This document shows, in pieces, positions 1 to 9,338 of a DNA stretch of 33,209 bases. The stretch is from Desulfuromonadaceae bacterium. Its GTDB lineage: Bacteria; Desulfobacterota; Desulfuromonadia; Desulfuromonadales; JAAYDE01. The first letter of the stretch is position 1. Every line of letters begins with the position of its first letter. The position numbers and the translations under genes are program-made. The notes below the pieces were generated by a model. That model did not search any database. It was not told where the DNA came from and was given only the letters and a program-made list of their open reading frames with translations. The stretch covers positions 1 to 33,209 of the forward strand of contig JAAZDE010000001.1 in NCBI GenBank assembly GCA_012512925.1, read 5' to 3'.

Positions 1-638
1 GCGGTCACCAAGGGGATCTCCTTCCCCTTGTGCATGAAATCCTCGACCCGCAGCAGAAGCCGTTTGCCCAGCGCGCCGCCGGGATGAAAAAAAGCGAAAT
101 CCTCTTCACGGAAACCCCGCCGTAACAGCAGGGCGATGGCCAGGGCATCCCCCAGCGCCAAGGTCGCGGTGGTGCTGGCGGTGGGCGCCAGGCCCAGAGG
201 ACAGGCCTCTTCTTTCACCGAAATGTTGATAAAGGCATCCCCGGCCTTGCCCAGGGTGCTCTCGGGATGGCCACTCATGGTGATCAGAGGAAGCCCCATT
301 CTCCTGATGACAGGCAGGATCTGGATCACTTCGGCGGTCTCCCCGGAATTGGACACGGCCACCACCACGTCCCCCTTCATGAGCATCCCCAAATCCCCGT
401 GAATCCCCTCGGCGGGATGAAGAAAGAAGGCGGGCGTGCCGGTCGAAGCCAGAGTGGAAGCGATTTTCTGGCAGATCAGACCGGATTTGCCGATGCCGGT
501 GATCACCACCCGCCCCTTACAGGCGAGCATCATCTCCACCGCCAGAACAAAACCCTCGCCAATGCGATCCATCAATGTATAAAGGGCGTCGGCTTCGATC
601 CGAAGCACACGCCGCGCCGATTCCAGGATGTCGCTCAT
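1..638 (-). CDS. kdsD: Arabinose-5-phosphate isomerase KdsD (3' end cut by window edge)
   Basis: KdsD interconverts ribulose-5-phosphate and arabinose-5-phosphate, the first committed step to KDO for lipopolysaccharide, in the cytoplasm. The 212 visible residues start MSDILESARRVLRIEA and hold a sugar isomerase (SIS) domain: the GIGKSG phosphate-binding motif, HPAEGIHGDLGM and SNSGETAEV. The GGALGKRLLLRVEDFMHKG stretch near the edge leads into the paired CBS domains expected next; the family is about 320-340 residues, so roughly a third is missing. The ATG at 638-636 lies one base after the kdsA stop, so the two are probably translationally coupled. Being last in kdsB-pyrG-kdsA-kdsD supports the KdsD call over the paralogue GutQ. 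Confidence 0.93.
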   Translation of the reverse strand, partial: MSDILESARRVLRIEADALYTLMDRIGEGFVLAVEMMLACKGRVVITGIGKSGLICQKIASTLASTGTPAFFLHPAEGIHGDLGMLMKGDVVVAVSNSGETAEVIQILPVIRRMGLPLITMSGHPESTLGKAGDAFINISVKEEACPLGLAPTASTTATLALGDALAIALLLRRGFREEDFAFFHPGGALGKRLLLRVEDFMHKGKEIPLVT

Positions 639-639
639 T

Positions 640-1470
640 TCACCTTTCACTTTCCTTGACAATCCGATCGATGGCCAGGAGAGCTTCAACTCGCTCCCGC
701 AACCCCTCCAGGTGGAGAGAATTGGGCCCGTCGCAAAGAGCCTTATCGGGGTTTTCATGAACCTCCCAGAAAAGGGCGTCGATTCCCACTGCCGCGGCCG
801 CCCGGGACAGCGGTCCCACAAAACGCCGTTCGCCGCCCGAGGCATTTCCCCTGCCGCCGGGAAGCTGTACCGAATGGGTCGCGTCGAAAACCACCGGATA
901 GCCCAATTCCCGCATGATGACCAGGGAACGCATGTCGACGACCAGGTTGTTGTAGCCGAAGGAACTTCCCCTCTCCGTCAACAGGATGTTGCGGTTGCCG
1001 CAGCTCTCGATCTTGTGGACGATATTGGTCAAGTCCCAGGGCGCCAGAAATTGCCCCTTCTTGACGTTCACTCCCCGTCCCGTCCGCGCCACAGCCATCA
1101 GCAGATCGGTCTGGCGGCAGAGAAACGCCGGGATTTGGAGAATGTCCAGCACCTCGGCGGCGCTTTCCACCTGAGCCGTGTCATGAACGTCGGAGAGCAC
1201 CGGCAGACCGTACTCCCGCTTGACCTTCGCCAGGATGGCCAGGCCCTCCGCCAAACCGGGGCCACGGAAGGATTCCCCCGAAGTGCGGTTGGCCTTGTCG
1301 TAGGAAGCCTTGAAAATCACCCCGATGCCGAGGTCCTCGCCAAGGCGCTTCAGATAAGCGGCAATGCGCAGGGTGGCGGCCTCATCCTCGATAACGCAGG
1401 GTCCGGCGATCAGCGCCAGCGGACGCCCGCCGCCCACAGTACAACTGCCGAAGGTCAACTCAGATGTCAT
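640..1470 (-). CDS. kdsA: 3-deoxy-8-phosphooctulonate synthase (KDO-8-P synthase)
   Basis: KdsA condenses phosphoenolpyruvate with arabinose-5-phosphate to give KDO-8-phosphate. The 276-residue protein has the usual length and the motifs [49 protein letters not shown] and [11 protein letters not shown]. The N-terminal motif is AGPC with Cys25, where the E. coli enzyme has Asn. From family knowledge, that Cys, the His of DATHS, the Glu of WEVH and the Asp of LCDGPNS form the divalent metal site, so this should be the metal-dependent class. The gene overlaps the end of pyrG by 11 nt and abuts kdsD, fitting a compact operon. Confidence 0.97.
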   Translation of the reverse strand: MTSELTFGSCTVGGGRPLALIAGPCVIEDEAATLRIAAYLKRLGEDLGIGVIFKASYDKANRTSGESFRGPGLAEGLAILAKVKREYGLPVLSDVHDTAQVESAAEVLDILQIPAFLCRQTDLLMAVARTGRGVNVKKGQFLAPWDLTNIVHKIESCGNRNILLTERGSSFGYNNLVVDMRSLVIMRELGYPVVFDATHSVQLPGGRGNASGGERRFVGPLSRAAAAVGIDALFWEVHENPDKALCDGPNSLHLEGLRERVEALLAIDRIVKESER

Positions 1471-3076
1471 ACCCTTCCTCCTGTTTCTTTTTCAGGCAGG
1501 CACCGATGAAGGATTCAAAAAGGGGATGGGGAGCCATCGGCCGGGAGCGAAACTCGGGGTGAAACTGACAGCCGATAAACCAGGGATGTTCCGGAATTTC
1601 GACCATCTCCACCAGTTCCTGCTCGGTATTGACGCCCGACACCTTCATGCCGTGACTCTCGACAGCCTCACGGTAATCGTTGTTGAATTCGTAGCGGTGC
1701 CGATGGCGTTCAAAAATGCCCTGCTGACCGTAGATCCGTCGGCTCAGAGTACCGTCGAGCAGACTACAGGGGTAGGCTCCGAGACGCATGGTGCCCCCCT
1801 TTTTCTTGACCTGCTTCTGGCTTTCCATCAGATCGATGACAGGATTTTTGGCATCCTTGTGGAACTCGGTGGAATGGGAATCCTCCAGTCCGCAGACATG
1901 GCGGGAAAACTCGACCACGGCCATCTGCATGCCCAGGCAGATGCCGAAAAACGGGATGCGGTTTTCGCGGGCATAACGGATCGATTCAATCTTTCCTTCA
2001 CTCCCCCGTTCCCCGAAGCCGCCGGGGACCAGGATGCCATCCACACCGTTGAACACATCCCTGATCCCATGCCGCTCGATCGCCTCGGAATCGATAAATT
2101 CCAGGCCGACCCGGCAGTTATTGGCGATTCCGCCATGGGTCAGCGCCTCGTTGAGGGATTTGTAGCTTTCGGTCAGTTCCACATACTTGCCGACTATGGC
2201 GATGCGGACCTGGGACACCGGTTCCTTGACCCGTTTGACGATCCGTTCCCAGGGAGAAAGATCGGGGGCCTTGGTCCAGATATTGAGATAATCCGCGATC
2301 CGTTCATCAAGACCCTGCTCATGATAAACAAGAGGCAGTTCGTAGATGCAGGAGACGTCGCGGGCGGTAATGACCGCCTCTTCGGTCACGTTGCAGAAGA
2401 GGGCGATTTTCTTTTTCATGTCGTGGGGGATTTCGCGGTCGCAACGGCACAGCAGAATGTCGGGCTGGATGCCGATGCTGCGCAGTTCCTTGACGCTGTG
2501 CTGGGTCGGCTTGGTTTTCAGTTCCCCCGCCGTGGCGATATAAGGAACCAGGGTCAAATGAATGTAGAGGACATTGTCCGCTCCCAGGTCGGCGCGGAAC
2601 TGGCGGATTGCTTCGAGAAAAGGAAGCGATTCGATGTCGCCCACCGTCCCTCCCACCTCGATGATGGCCAGGTCGGCACCCTTGGCGTTATCCAGAATCT
2701 TGCCCTTGATCTCGTCGGTGATATGGGGGATGACCTGGACGGTTCCCCCCAGATAAACGCCGCGCCGTTCCTTCTGGATCACCGAATCGTAGACCTGACC
2801 GGTGGTGAAATTCGATTTCCGGGACAGGCCGGCGGTGGTGAAACGCTCGTAATGGCCCAGATCGAGATCGGTTTCGGCGCCGTCGTCGGTCACGAAAACC
2901 TCGCCGTGCTGATAGGGGCTCATGGTCCCGGGATCGACGTTGATATAGGGATCCATCTTCTGCATCGCCACCCGCAGGCCGCGGGCCTCCAGAAGAGCGC
3001 CGATGGAAGCGGCCGAAAGGCCCTTGCCAAGAGAAGAAACCACACCGCCGGTAATGAAAAGGAACTTGGTTTTCAT
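1460..3076 (-). CDS. pyrG: CTP synthase
   Basis: PyrG converts UTP to CTP using ATP and glutamine. The open frame runs upstream to 3130, but the ATG at 3076 gives the standard N-terminus [19 protein letters not shown] and is preceded by AAAAGGG at good spacing, so the protein is 538 residues. Residues 1 to about 265 form the synthetase domain ([10 protein letters not shown] loop, [20 protein letters not shown]). The C-terminal class I glutamine amidotransferase domain has the nucleophile Cys380 in GICLGMQ and the His-Glu pair in FHPEF. It lies between kdsB and kdsA, and CTP is the co-substrate of KdsB, so the operon links nucleotide supply to KDO activation. Confidence 0.97.
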   Translation of the reverse strand: MKTKFLFITGGVVSSLGKGLSAASIGALLEARGLRVAMQKMDPYINVDPGTMSPYQHGEVFVTDDGAETDLDLGHYERFTTAGLSRKSNFTTGQVYDSVIQKERRGVYLGGTVQVIPHITDEIKGKILDNAKGADLAIIEVGGTVGDIESLPFLEAIRQFRADLGADNVLYIHLTLVPYIATAGELKTKPTQHSVKELRSIGIQPDILLCRCDREIPHDMKKKIALFCNVTEEAVITARDVSCIYELPLVYHEQGLDERIADYLNIWTKAPDLSPWERIVKRVKEPVSQVRIAIVGKYVELTESYKSLNEALTHGGIANNCRVGLEFIDSEAIERHGIRDVFNGVDGILVPGGFGERGSEGKIESIRYARENRIPFFGICLGMQMAVVEFSRHVCGLEDSHSTEFHKDAKNPVIDLMESQKQVKKKGGTMRLGAYPCSLLDGTLSRRIYGQQGIFERHRHRYEFNNDYREAVESHGMKVSGVNTEQELVEMVEIPEHPWFIGCQFHPEFRSRPMAPHPLFESFIGACLKKKQEEGYDI

Positions 3077-3147
3077 AACAACCCTTTTCCAAAGAAGAAA
3101 GAAGTTCAATCGATTCCCGACCTGAACCAACGGGAAGATTTTCAGGT

Positions 3148-3903
3148 TCAGAAACTCTGTCTTCTCATCATTTTCTCGACCCGAGCCAGATCTTGGGGCG
3201 TATCCACGCCGTGACTGGAGAATCCGCTTTCCACCACACGAATCCGGTAACCGTTTTCCAGGGCCCGCAACTGTTCGAGTTTCTCCACACTCTCCAAAGG
3301 GGTCGGTGAAAGCGAGGCAAAGGTGAGAAGAAACTCCCGGCGATAGACATAAAGGCCAATATGACGAAAAGCGTTCAGCCCATGCATCCCCCGGTCATCG
3401 CCGCGATCTTGGTCACGCCAATGGGGAACGGGGGCGCGGGAAAAATAGAGGGCGAAACCCTGGAGGTCCGTCACCACCTTGACCACATTGGGGTTCAGGT
3501 AGTCGCAGGGGTCGTCGATACGACTTTTCAGGGTTCCCATCGGAATGGTGGGATCGGCCGCCAGGGGCGCCACGGCCTGATCGATCATCCCCGGCTCGAT
3601 CAGGGGCTCATCTCCCTGCACGTTGACGACGATGTCGGAGTCCAGATTGGCAGCCACCTCCGCCAGCCTGTCGGTGCCGGAAGGATGGTCGGAACGGGTC
3701 ATCACCGCCTCCCCACCGAAAACCCGAACGGTTTCGGCGATTCGTTCATCGTCGGTGGCCACGATCACTCGATCGACGAGGCGGGAGCTGGCGGTGCGCT
3801 CATAGACCCATTGGATCATCGATTTGCCACACAGGGGTGCCAGCGGTTTGCCGGGAAAGCGGCTGGAGGCGAAACGGGCCGGGATGATGGCGGCAATCTG
3901 CAT
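3148..3903 (-). CDS. kdsB: CMP-KDO synthetase (3-deoxy-manno-octulosonate cytidylyltransferase)
   Basis: KdsB activates KDO with CTP to give CMP-KDO, the sugar donor for lipid A glycosylation. The 251-residue protein starts [21 protein letters not shown], the nucleotide-binding signature of the family, followed by [26 protein letters not shown] and NVQGDEPLI. Length and motif order are normal. It is first in the operon; pyrG follows after 71 nt. No strong Shine-Dalgarno sequence precedes the ATG, although the family N-terminus fixes the start. A good promoter lies about 40-65 nt upstream. Confidence 0.97.
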   Translation of the reverse strand: MQIAAIIPARFASSRFPGKPLAPLCGKSMIQWVYERTASSRLVDRVIVATDDERIAETVRVFGGEAVMTRSDHPSGTDRLAEVAANLDSDIVVNVQGDEPLIEPGMIDQAVAPLAADPTIPMGTLKSRIDDPCDYLNPNVVKVVTDLQGFALYFSRAPVPHWRDQDRGDDRGMHGLNAFRHIGLYVYRREFLLTFASLSPTPLESVEKLEQLRALENGYRIRVVESGFSSHGVDTPQDLARVEKMMRRQSF

Positions 3904-3940
3904 GAAAGGCGATTTCTATGGGTTGAGGGTGCCGATACGT

Positions 3941-3969
3941 AAAATAGGTAAAAGACTTTCACCTGTCAA
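3941..3969 (-). promoter_or_regulatory. Sigma-70 promoter for kdsB-pyrG-kdsA-kdsD
   Basis: On the minus strand a consensus -35 TTGACA (3964-3969) is followed by a 17-nt spacer and a -10 TATTTT (3941-3946). Transcription would start near 3934, giving a leader of about 30 nt before kdsB. Confidence 0.7.
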
Positions 3970-4044
3970 GACATTGCGCTTTTTCCGGCGATCCCGGCGA
4001 GGCCGATCTGAAAGGATCCGGTGGACAGACGATTTTGGCGCATC

Positions 4045-4782
4045 TTAAACAAAACGGTAGAGATACCCGGAGAGTAAACCGAAAAGATTGAAAAAGAGCA
4101 TGGCGCCGACGATCATCAACAGGAAGCCGGTGATCCGTTCCAGCAACAGAATATACTTGCGAAAACGCTGAAAAAAGAGGAGAAAACCGTGAAAAAGCAG
4201 GGCCGTGACCAAAAAGGGGATGCCCATTCCCGCTGAATAGGCGGTGAGCAGAGCCATACCCCGGACGGTATCGGAGGAGGAACCGGCGACCAGGGTCAGA
4301 ATGGCGCCCAGAATCGGACCGATGCAGGGAGTCCAGCCGGCGGCGAAAGCCACCCCGACCAGGAAGGTGCCGATTAAACCGGCCGGTTTGTGCCTCAACT
4401 GGATTCGTTTTTCTCCCAGCAGCAACCCGAAGTGAAAGAGGCCGCTGACATGGATGCCGAAGAGAAAGATCAGCAGTCCGCCGATCCGCTGGATCCACAC
4501 CAGGCCTTCCCGCATGAAAGACTGGAAGGAACCGGACAGAAACCCCGCCACCCCTCCCAGCATGATGAAGATAGCCGAAAATCCCAGAACGAAGGCCAGG
4601 GAATGCAGGAAAACCAGCAGCTTTCGCGGTGCGCCGATATGCGCTTCCTGCAGTTGTCCAAAGGTGAGGCCGGTGATATAGGTCAGATAAGAGGGAATCA
4701 GGGGGAGAACGCAGGGGGAAACGAATGAAAGCACACCGGCCCAGAAGGCGATCCAAAAGGTGATATCGGCTCCATTCGTCAT
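4045..4782 (-). CDS. CcdA-type cytochrome c biogenesis / thiol-disulfide transporter
   Basis: This 245-residue membrane protein matches the CcdA/DsbD-transmembrane family, which carries electrons from cytoplasmic thioredoxin across the inner membrane, for example for cytochrome c maturation. The redox cysteines lie in SPCVLPLIPSY (first membrane segment) and TPCIGPILG (fourth), the paired motifs expected. About six hydrophobic segments are seen and there is no periplasmic DsbD domain, so it is the short form. GAGGAAC lies about 11 nt before the ATG; a GGGAG abutting the ATG is too close to act. No thioredoxin-like partner or heme lyase is adjacent, so the specific substrate cannot be assigned. 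Confidence 0.88.
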   Translation of the reverse strand: MTNGADITFWIAFWAGVLSFVSPCVLPLIPSYLTYITGLTFGQLQEAHIGAPRKLLVFLHSLAFVLGFSAIFIMLGGVAGFLSGSFQSFMREGLVWIQRIGGLLIFLFGIHVSGLFHFGLLLGEKRIQLRHKPAGLIGTFLVGVAFAAGWTPCIGPILGAILTLVAGSSSDTVRGMALLTAYSAGMGIPFLVTALLFHGFLLFFQRFRKYILLLERITGFLLMIVGAMLFFNLFGLLSGYLYRFV

Positions 4783-4816
4783 CTCCCGTTGTTCCTCGAC
4801 AAAGCCGGCGTCCGGC

Positions 4817-4846
4817 GAAATAGCGTTTCCGGAATCATCTCATCAA
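4817..4846 (-). promoter_or_regulatory. Candidate promoter of the ccdA-like gene
   Basis: Minus-strand TTGATG (4841-4846), an 18-nt spacer and TATTTC (4817-4822). It lies between the pyc hairpin and the ccdA-like start and would give that gene its own transcript. Moderate match only. Confidence 0.35.
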
Positions 4847-4892
4847 CGTCTTCTGAATGGCTGGGGCAGATTTATCTGTTTCGGTTCGTGGA

Positions 4893-4931
4893 GACGAAGA
4901 AGCCGGACCGGGCCGGTCCGGCTTCTTCGTC
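4893..4931 (-). terminator. Long perfect hairpin just after pyc
   Basis: A 17-bp perfect inverted repeat (4893-4909 with 4915-4931) with a 5-nt loop begins 8 nt after the pyc stop. The right arm ends CTTCTTCGTC with no real U-run after it on either strand. It may terminate the pyc transcript or protect its 3' end. It is the only terminator-like element between pyc and the ccdA-like gene. Confidence 0.55.
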
Positions 4932-4938
4932 CATGTCC

Positions 4939-7900
4939 TTATTCCAGGACGACCACCAGATCCCCCTGCTGCACCTGCTTGCCTTCCTTGTAGAGAACCT
5001 CCCGGACCACGCCGGAGATGGGGGTTTTGATGTTGGTCTCCATCTTCATCGCCTCGGTCGCCAGCAGAGTGTCCCCTTCGCTGACGGTATCCCCGACATC
5101 GACGAATATCTTGCAGATTTTGCCCGGCATCGGCACTCCGATCTGGCAGGGATCGTTTGGGTCGGCCTTGCGGTTTTCCACCCTGTCCACCTTGACGGAG
5201 CAGTCCCTCACCGTCAGTTGCCGAGGTTCGCCGTTCAGTTCGAAATAGATGGTCCGCTGGCCCCCTTCCTGAATATGGCCGACGGCGGTCAGCTTGATGA
5301 CCACGGTTTTTCCTTCGCCGATCCGGACGGAGGTTTCGTCCATCAGATCGAGGCCGTAGAAGAAAACCGGCGTCGGCAGCACCGAGGTGTCGATATACTC
5401 CTGGCGGTGCCGGTCGAAATCCTCGAACACCGCCGGGTACATGAGCCACGACATATGATCCTCGTCGCTGATTTCATGGCCGAGTTTCTTCTCCAGAGCC
5501 GCCTTGCTGGCCACGAAATCGACCGGCTCCATCAATTCCCCGGGACGGTGGGTAATCGGCTTCTCCCCCTTGAGGACGATTTTCTGCAGTTTTTCCGGGA
5601 AGCCCCCATGGGGCTGTCCGATCATCCCCTTGAAGAATTCGACCACCCCCTGGGGCAGATCCATCTCCATGCCCCGCTCGTAGATATCCTCGGGCTGAAG
5701 ATTGTTTTTCACCATGAAGATGGCCATGTCGCCGACGATCTTTGATACGGGAGTCACCTTGATGACATCCCCGAACATGTCGTTGACCTTGCGGTACATC
5801 TTCTTGCACTCTTCCCAGCGGTCGCCGAGTCCCATTCCCTCTACCTGAGGCTTGTAGTTGGAGTACTGGCCGCCGGGGATTTCATGCTCATAGACCTGGG
5901 CGGTGCCGCTGCGCAGCTCGGACTCAAAGGGGGCGTAGTAGGTGCGCACCGTCTCCCAGTAGTTGGCCAACTGCTGCAAAGCCTCCAGATCGAGCCCCGG
6001 ATCGCGCTCGGTATTCTCCAGCGCCGAGACAAGGGCATTGAGATTCGGCTGGGCGGTCAGACCGGAGAGGGAGGAGAGGGAAGCGTCAATGGAATCGACC
6101 CCGGCCCGGTTGGCCAGCATCAGGGTGGTCAAACCGTTGCTGGAGGTATCGTGGGTATGCAGCGAGATGGGAATGCTGATCTCCTGCTTCAACGCCTTGA
6201 TCAGCTTTTCCGCCGCAAACGGTTTGAGCAGACCGGCCATATCCTTGATGTTGAGAATATGGGAACCCATCCGCTCCAGTTCCTTGCCGAGCTCCACATA
6301 ATACTTAAGAGGGTATTTGTCGCGCTTGGGATCGAGAATGTCGCCGGTGTAGCACATCGCCCCTTCCAGAACCCCGCCGTGCTTGAGTACCGAATCAAAG
6401 GCCACCCGCAGACCTTTGGTCCAGTTAAGGGCGTCGAAAACCCGGAACACATCGATACCGCTCTTCACCGACTGGGCGATGAACTCATCGATGACGTTGT
6501 CGGGATAGTTGGCGTAGCCGACCGCGTTGGAACCGCGGAACAGCATCTGGAAGACCACGTTGGGAATCTTTTCCCGCAGTTTGTGGAGCCGCTCCCAGGG
6601 GCACTCGTTGAGGAAGCGCATGGCCACGTCGAAGGTGGCGCCCCCCCAGCATTCCAGGGAGTAAAGACCGGCGCCGAGACGGGAGGTGGCATCGGCGATC
6701 TGCAGCAGGTCGAAGGTGCGGATGCGGGTCGCCAGCAGGGACTGATGGGCATCGCGCAGGGTAGTGTCGCAGATCAGCAGTTGCTTCTGCTCCAGAATCC
6801 AGTCGGCAAACCCTTTGGGTCCCCTTTCCCTGAGAATGTCGCGGGTTCCCTTGGGAGGAGCATCATGGTGATGGAACTCGGGGATCACCGGTTGACGCAG
6901 CTCCCGGAAATGCAAAGGGGTCTTGATTCCTGGATAGCCGTTGACCACGGTGTGGCCGATAAAAGACAACAGTTTGGTGGAGCGGTCCCGCTTTGGTGGA
7001 ATTTTGAACAGCTCCGGATGCTGGTCGAGAAAAGAGGTATTGCACTCGCCGGCCAGAAAACCCGGATGGGAGATGACATTTTCCAGGAAACTGATGTTGG
7101 TCTTCACCCCCCGCACCCGGAATTCGACCAGAGCGCGGTACATATGGGCCGCGGCCTCCCTGAAGTTCAGCCCATAGGTGGACAGCTTCACCAGCAGCGA
7201 ATCGTAATAGGGGGTGATCTTGGCACCGACGTAGGCATTGCCGGCGTCGAGACGCACACCGGGACCGCCCGCCGAGCGATAGGCCTTGATCGTGCCAAAA
7301 TCGGGGGCGAAATTGTTTTCCGGATCCTCGGTGCTGATGCGGCACTGGATGGCATTGCCGCGCATGGCGATATCGCTCTGCTGCTCGATGCCGATAACCG
7401 GGTCGGAGAGTTGGTACCCCTCCGCCACGCGGATCTGGATCTCCACCAGGTTGCGGGAAGTGATCAGTTCGGTAACGGTATGCTCCACCTGAATGCGGGG
7501 ATTGGTCTCGATGAAGTAAAGGTTGTCATTCTGGTCGAGCAGAAATTCCACCGTCCCGGCGTTGACATAATTGACCGCCTTGGCGATTTTCAGGGCATGG
7601 CCGCACAATTCCTGGCGCTTCTCTTCGGAAAGATAGAAGGCGGGAGCTATCTCGATCACTTTCTGATGACGGCGTTGAACGGAACAGTCGCGCTCGAAAA
7701 AGTGAACGACGTTGCCGTGCTGGTCCCCCATGATCTGGACTTCTACATGCTTGGGGTTCTCGATGTATTTTTCCAGAAAAACGGCCGCATTGCCGAAAGC
7801 GGCCTTGGCCTCGGATGCGGCGCTCTGCAATCCTTCCAGCAGTTCCTTGCGGTTGCGCACGACACGCATGCCGCGCCCGCCGCCGCCGGCGGAAGCCTTG

Positions 7901-8385
7901 ATGATGATCGGATATCCGCACTCCTTGGCAAAAAGGAGGGCTTCCTCTTCGGAATGGATCGGCTCGGCGGTTCCCGGAACCACGGGGACGCCGACCTCGA
8001 CAGCCACCTTGCGCGCCGCCACCTTGTCGCCGAGACGGCGCTGGATGTCGGAATTGGGACCGATAAAGGCAATCCCCGCCATTTCGCACGCCTTGGCGAA
8101 ATCGGCATTTTCGGAAAGGAACCCATAGCCGGGGTGGATGGCGTCGACCTCTTTTTTGAGGGCCAGATCAATGATCTCGTCGATCCCCAGATAGGCATCG
8201 ACCGGCCCCTTTCCCTTCCCGACCTGATAAGCCTCGTCGGCTTTGTAGCGATGGAGGGAAATCCGGTCCTCTTCCGAGTAAATCGCCAGGGTACTTATTT
8301 TCATCGCGGTGCAGGCGCGAAAAATCCGAATCGCAATTTCGCCCCGGTTAGCGGCCATGACCTTCCTGAAATTCTTGATCCCCAT
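4939..8385 (-). CDS. pyc: Pyruvate carboxylase, single-chain
   Basis: This biotin enzyme carboxylates pyruvate to oxaloacetate, the anaplerotic step feeding gluconeogenesis and a reductive or oxidative TCA cycle. The 1148 residues are in standard order: biotin carboxylase domain (KVMAANRGEIAIR to about residue 450, with the GGGGRGMR ATP-grasp loop), carboxyltransferase domain (CDTTLRDAHQSLLATR, then THDTSSNG as metal-site region), and a C-terminal biotinyl domain with EAMKMETN, where about Lys1114 carries biotin. GAGGAGG sits 4 nt before the ATG. The full one-chain form separates it from the two-subunit type. It is transcribed alone or with the ccdA-like gene. Confidence 0.97.
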   Translation of the reverse strand: MGIKNFRKVMAANRGEIAIRIFRACTAMKISTLAIYSEEDRISLHRYKADEAYQVGKGKGPVDAYLGIDEIIDLALKKEVDAIHPGYGFLSENADFAKACEMAGIAFIGPNSDIQRRLGDKVAARKVAVEVGVPVVPGTAEPIHSEEEALLFAKECGYPIIIKASAGGGGRGMRVVRNRKELLEGLQSAASEAKAAFGNAAVFLEKYIENPKHVEVQIMGDQHGNVVHFFERDCSVQRRHQKVIEIAPAFYLSEEKRQELCGHALKIAKAVNYVNAGTVEFLLDQNDNLYFIETNPRIQVEHTVTELITSRNLVEIQIRVAEGYQLSDPVIGIEQQSDIAMRGNAIQCRISTEDPENNFAPDFGTIKAYRSAGGPGVRLDAGNAYVGAKITPYYDSLLVKLSTYGLNFREAAAHMYRALVEFRVRGVKTNISFLENVISHPGFLAGECNTSFLDQHPELFKIPPKRDRSTKLLSFIGHTVVNGYPGIKTPLHFRELRQPVIPEFHHHDAPPKGTRDILRERGPKGFADWILEQKQLLICDTTLRDAHQSLLATRIRTFDLLQIADATSRLGAGLYSLECWGGATFDVAMRFLNECPWERLHKLREKIPNVVFQMLFRGSNAVGYANYPDNVIDEFIAQSVKSGIDVFRVFDALNWTKGLRVAFDSVLKHGGVLEGAMCYTGDILDPKRDKYPLKYYVELGKELERMGSHILNIKDMAGLLKPFAAEKLIKALKQEISIPISLHTHDTSSNGLTTLMLANRAGVDSIDASLSSLSGLTAQPNLNALVSALENTERDPGLDLEALQQLANYWETVRTYYAPFESELRSGTAQVYEHEIPGGQYSNYKPQVEGMGLGDRWEECKKMYRKVNDMFGDVIKVTPVSKIVGDMAIFMVKNNLQPEDIYERGMEMDLPQGVVEFFKGMIGQPHGGFPEKLQKIVLKGEKPITHRPGELMEPVDFVASKAALEKKLGHEISDEDHMSWLMYPAVFEDFDRHRQEYIDTSVLPTPVFFYGLDLMDETSVRIGEGKTVVIKLTAVGHIQEGGQRTIYFELNGEPRQLTVRDCSVKVDRVENRKADPNDPCQIGVPMPGKICKIFVDVGDTVSEGDTLLATEAMKMETNIKTPISGVVREVLYKEGKQVQQGDLVVVLE

Positions 8386-8409
8386 TCAGCCTCCTCAAAA
8401 AAACTATAA

Positions 8410-8439
8410 TTTATAACTGGTTAGATAGTTAGGTGAAAA
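8410..8439 (-). promoter_or_regulatory. Candidate AT-rich promoter of pyc
   Basis: Minus-strand TTTTCA (8434-8439), an 18-nt spacer and TATAAA (8410-8415). It lies in an AT-rich stretch just before the pyc ribosome-binding site. The -35 is poor, so the assignment is tentative. Confidence 0.3.
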
Positions 8440-8478
8440 ACACGTTCTTGGGCATCTACTTTTTGCATCCTGACATAT

Positions 8479-8524
8479 AAACAAAGGCGGGGTTTCCTTG
8501 TCAATATGAAAAGGATTCCCCGCC
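8479..8524 (-). terminator. Rho-independent terminator after the nfeD-slipin operon
   Basis: Minus-strand stem GGCGGGG/CCCCGCC (8518-8524 with 8486-8492), extended by TCCTT/AAGGA past a two-base mismatch, then TTTGTTT. It lies 29 nt after the slipin stop and separates that operon from pyc. Confidence 0.8.
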
Positions 8525-8552
8525 CTGCAAAGGCCGCCGCGTCCAAAAAAAG

Positions 8553-9326
8553 TTAATCAGGACCCGGCGCTTTTTTCGCTAAAAAGGGACTGAGCAGGTC
8601 GATCGGAAGGGGGAAGATAATGGTGGAGTTCTTTTCCGAAGCAATTTCGTTCAGTGTCTGCAGAAAACGGAGCTGCAGGGCGCCCTGCTCAGAAGAAATG
8701 ACGCGGGCCGCTTCGGAAAGTTTCTGGGAGGCTTCGAATTCCCCTTGGGCATGGATGACCTTGGAACGCCGCTCCCGTTCCGCCTCGGCCTGCCGGGCCA
8801 TGGCGCGTTGCATCTCCACCGGCAGATCGACATGCTTGATCTCGATGTTGGATACCTTGACCCCCCAGGGATCGGTCTGCCGATCAAGAATCTCCTGCAG
8901 ATGCTGATTGATCTGATCACGCTGGGAGAGGAGTTCGTCCAGTTCAGACTGTCCCAGAACGCTGCGCAGGGAGGTCTGCGCCAGCTGGCTTGTGGCGTAA
9001 AGATAATTCTCCACTTCGATCATCGCCTTCTCCGGCTGGACAACACGGAAATAGAGCACGGCGTTGACCTTGATGGAGACGTTGTCCTTGGTAATCACGT
9101 CCTGGGGAGGAACGTCCATCGCCACCGTGCGCAGACTCACCTTGACCAGGCGGTCAACCACCGGGATGATGAAGCGGAGTCCCGCCCCCTTGACCCCGGC
9201 AAATCTTCCCAGTCGAAAAACCACCCCCCTCTCGTACTCGACAATGATCCGGAAGGCGCTGGCCACCAAAGCGGCCGCCAGACCCACCATTACCAGCCAG
9301 ACAATCAGATCCATAGGAACCATCAT
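8553..9326 (-). CDS. Slipin / stomatin-like membrane-scaffold protein (SPFH family)
   Basis: This SPFH-domain protein, about 257 residues, has one N-terminal membrane segment (about residues 5-25), then the prohibitin-homology core ([40 protein letters not shown]) and a coiled-coil rich in Ala, Glu and Arg ([19 protein letters not shown]). Such proteins oligomerise in the membrane and organise microdomains. It follows nfeD by 12 nt; the NfeD-slipin pair is a known conserved operon in which the protease can cut the slipin C-terminus (shown for the archaeal PH1510/PH1511 pair). An in-frame GTG at 9329 is too close to AGGAGG, so ATG 9326 (or 9323) is chosen. Confidence 0.93.
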   Translation of the reverse strand: MMVPMDLIVWLVMVGLAAALVASAFRIIVEYERGVVFRLGRFAGVKGAGLRFIIPVVDRLVKVSLRTVAMDVPPQDVITKDNVSIKVNAVLYFRVVQPEKAMIEVENYLYATSQLAQTSLRSVLGQSELDELLSQRDQINQHLQEILDRQTDPWGVKVSNIEIKHVDLPVEMQRAMARQAEAERERRSKVIHAQGEFEASQKLSEAARVISSEQGALQLRFLQTLNEIASEKNSTIIFPLPIDLLSPFLAKKAPGPD

Positions 9327-9338
9327 CACAACCTCCTT

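Noticed and set aside
1364-3214. Long plus-strand open frame (616 codons) opposite pyrG
   Set aside because: It mirrors the codons of pyrG and kdsA on the other strand, has no family motifs or ribosome site, and the minus-strand genes are unambiguous.
5884-8409. Very long plus-strand open frame (841 codons) opposite pyruvate carboxylase
   Set aside because: It is an antisense shadow of a high-GC gene with strong codon bias; no recognisable domain and no Shine-Dalgarno.
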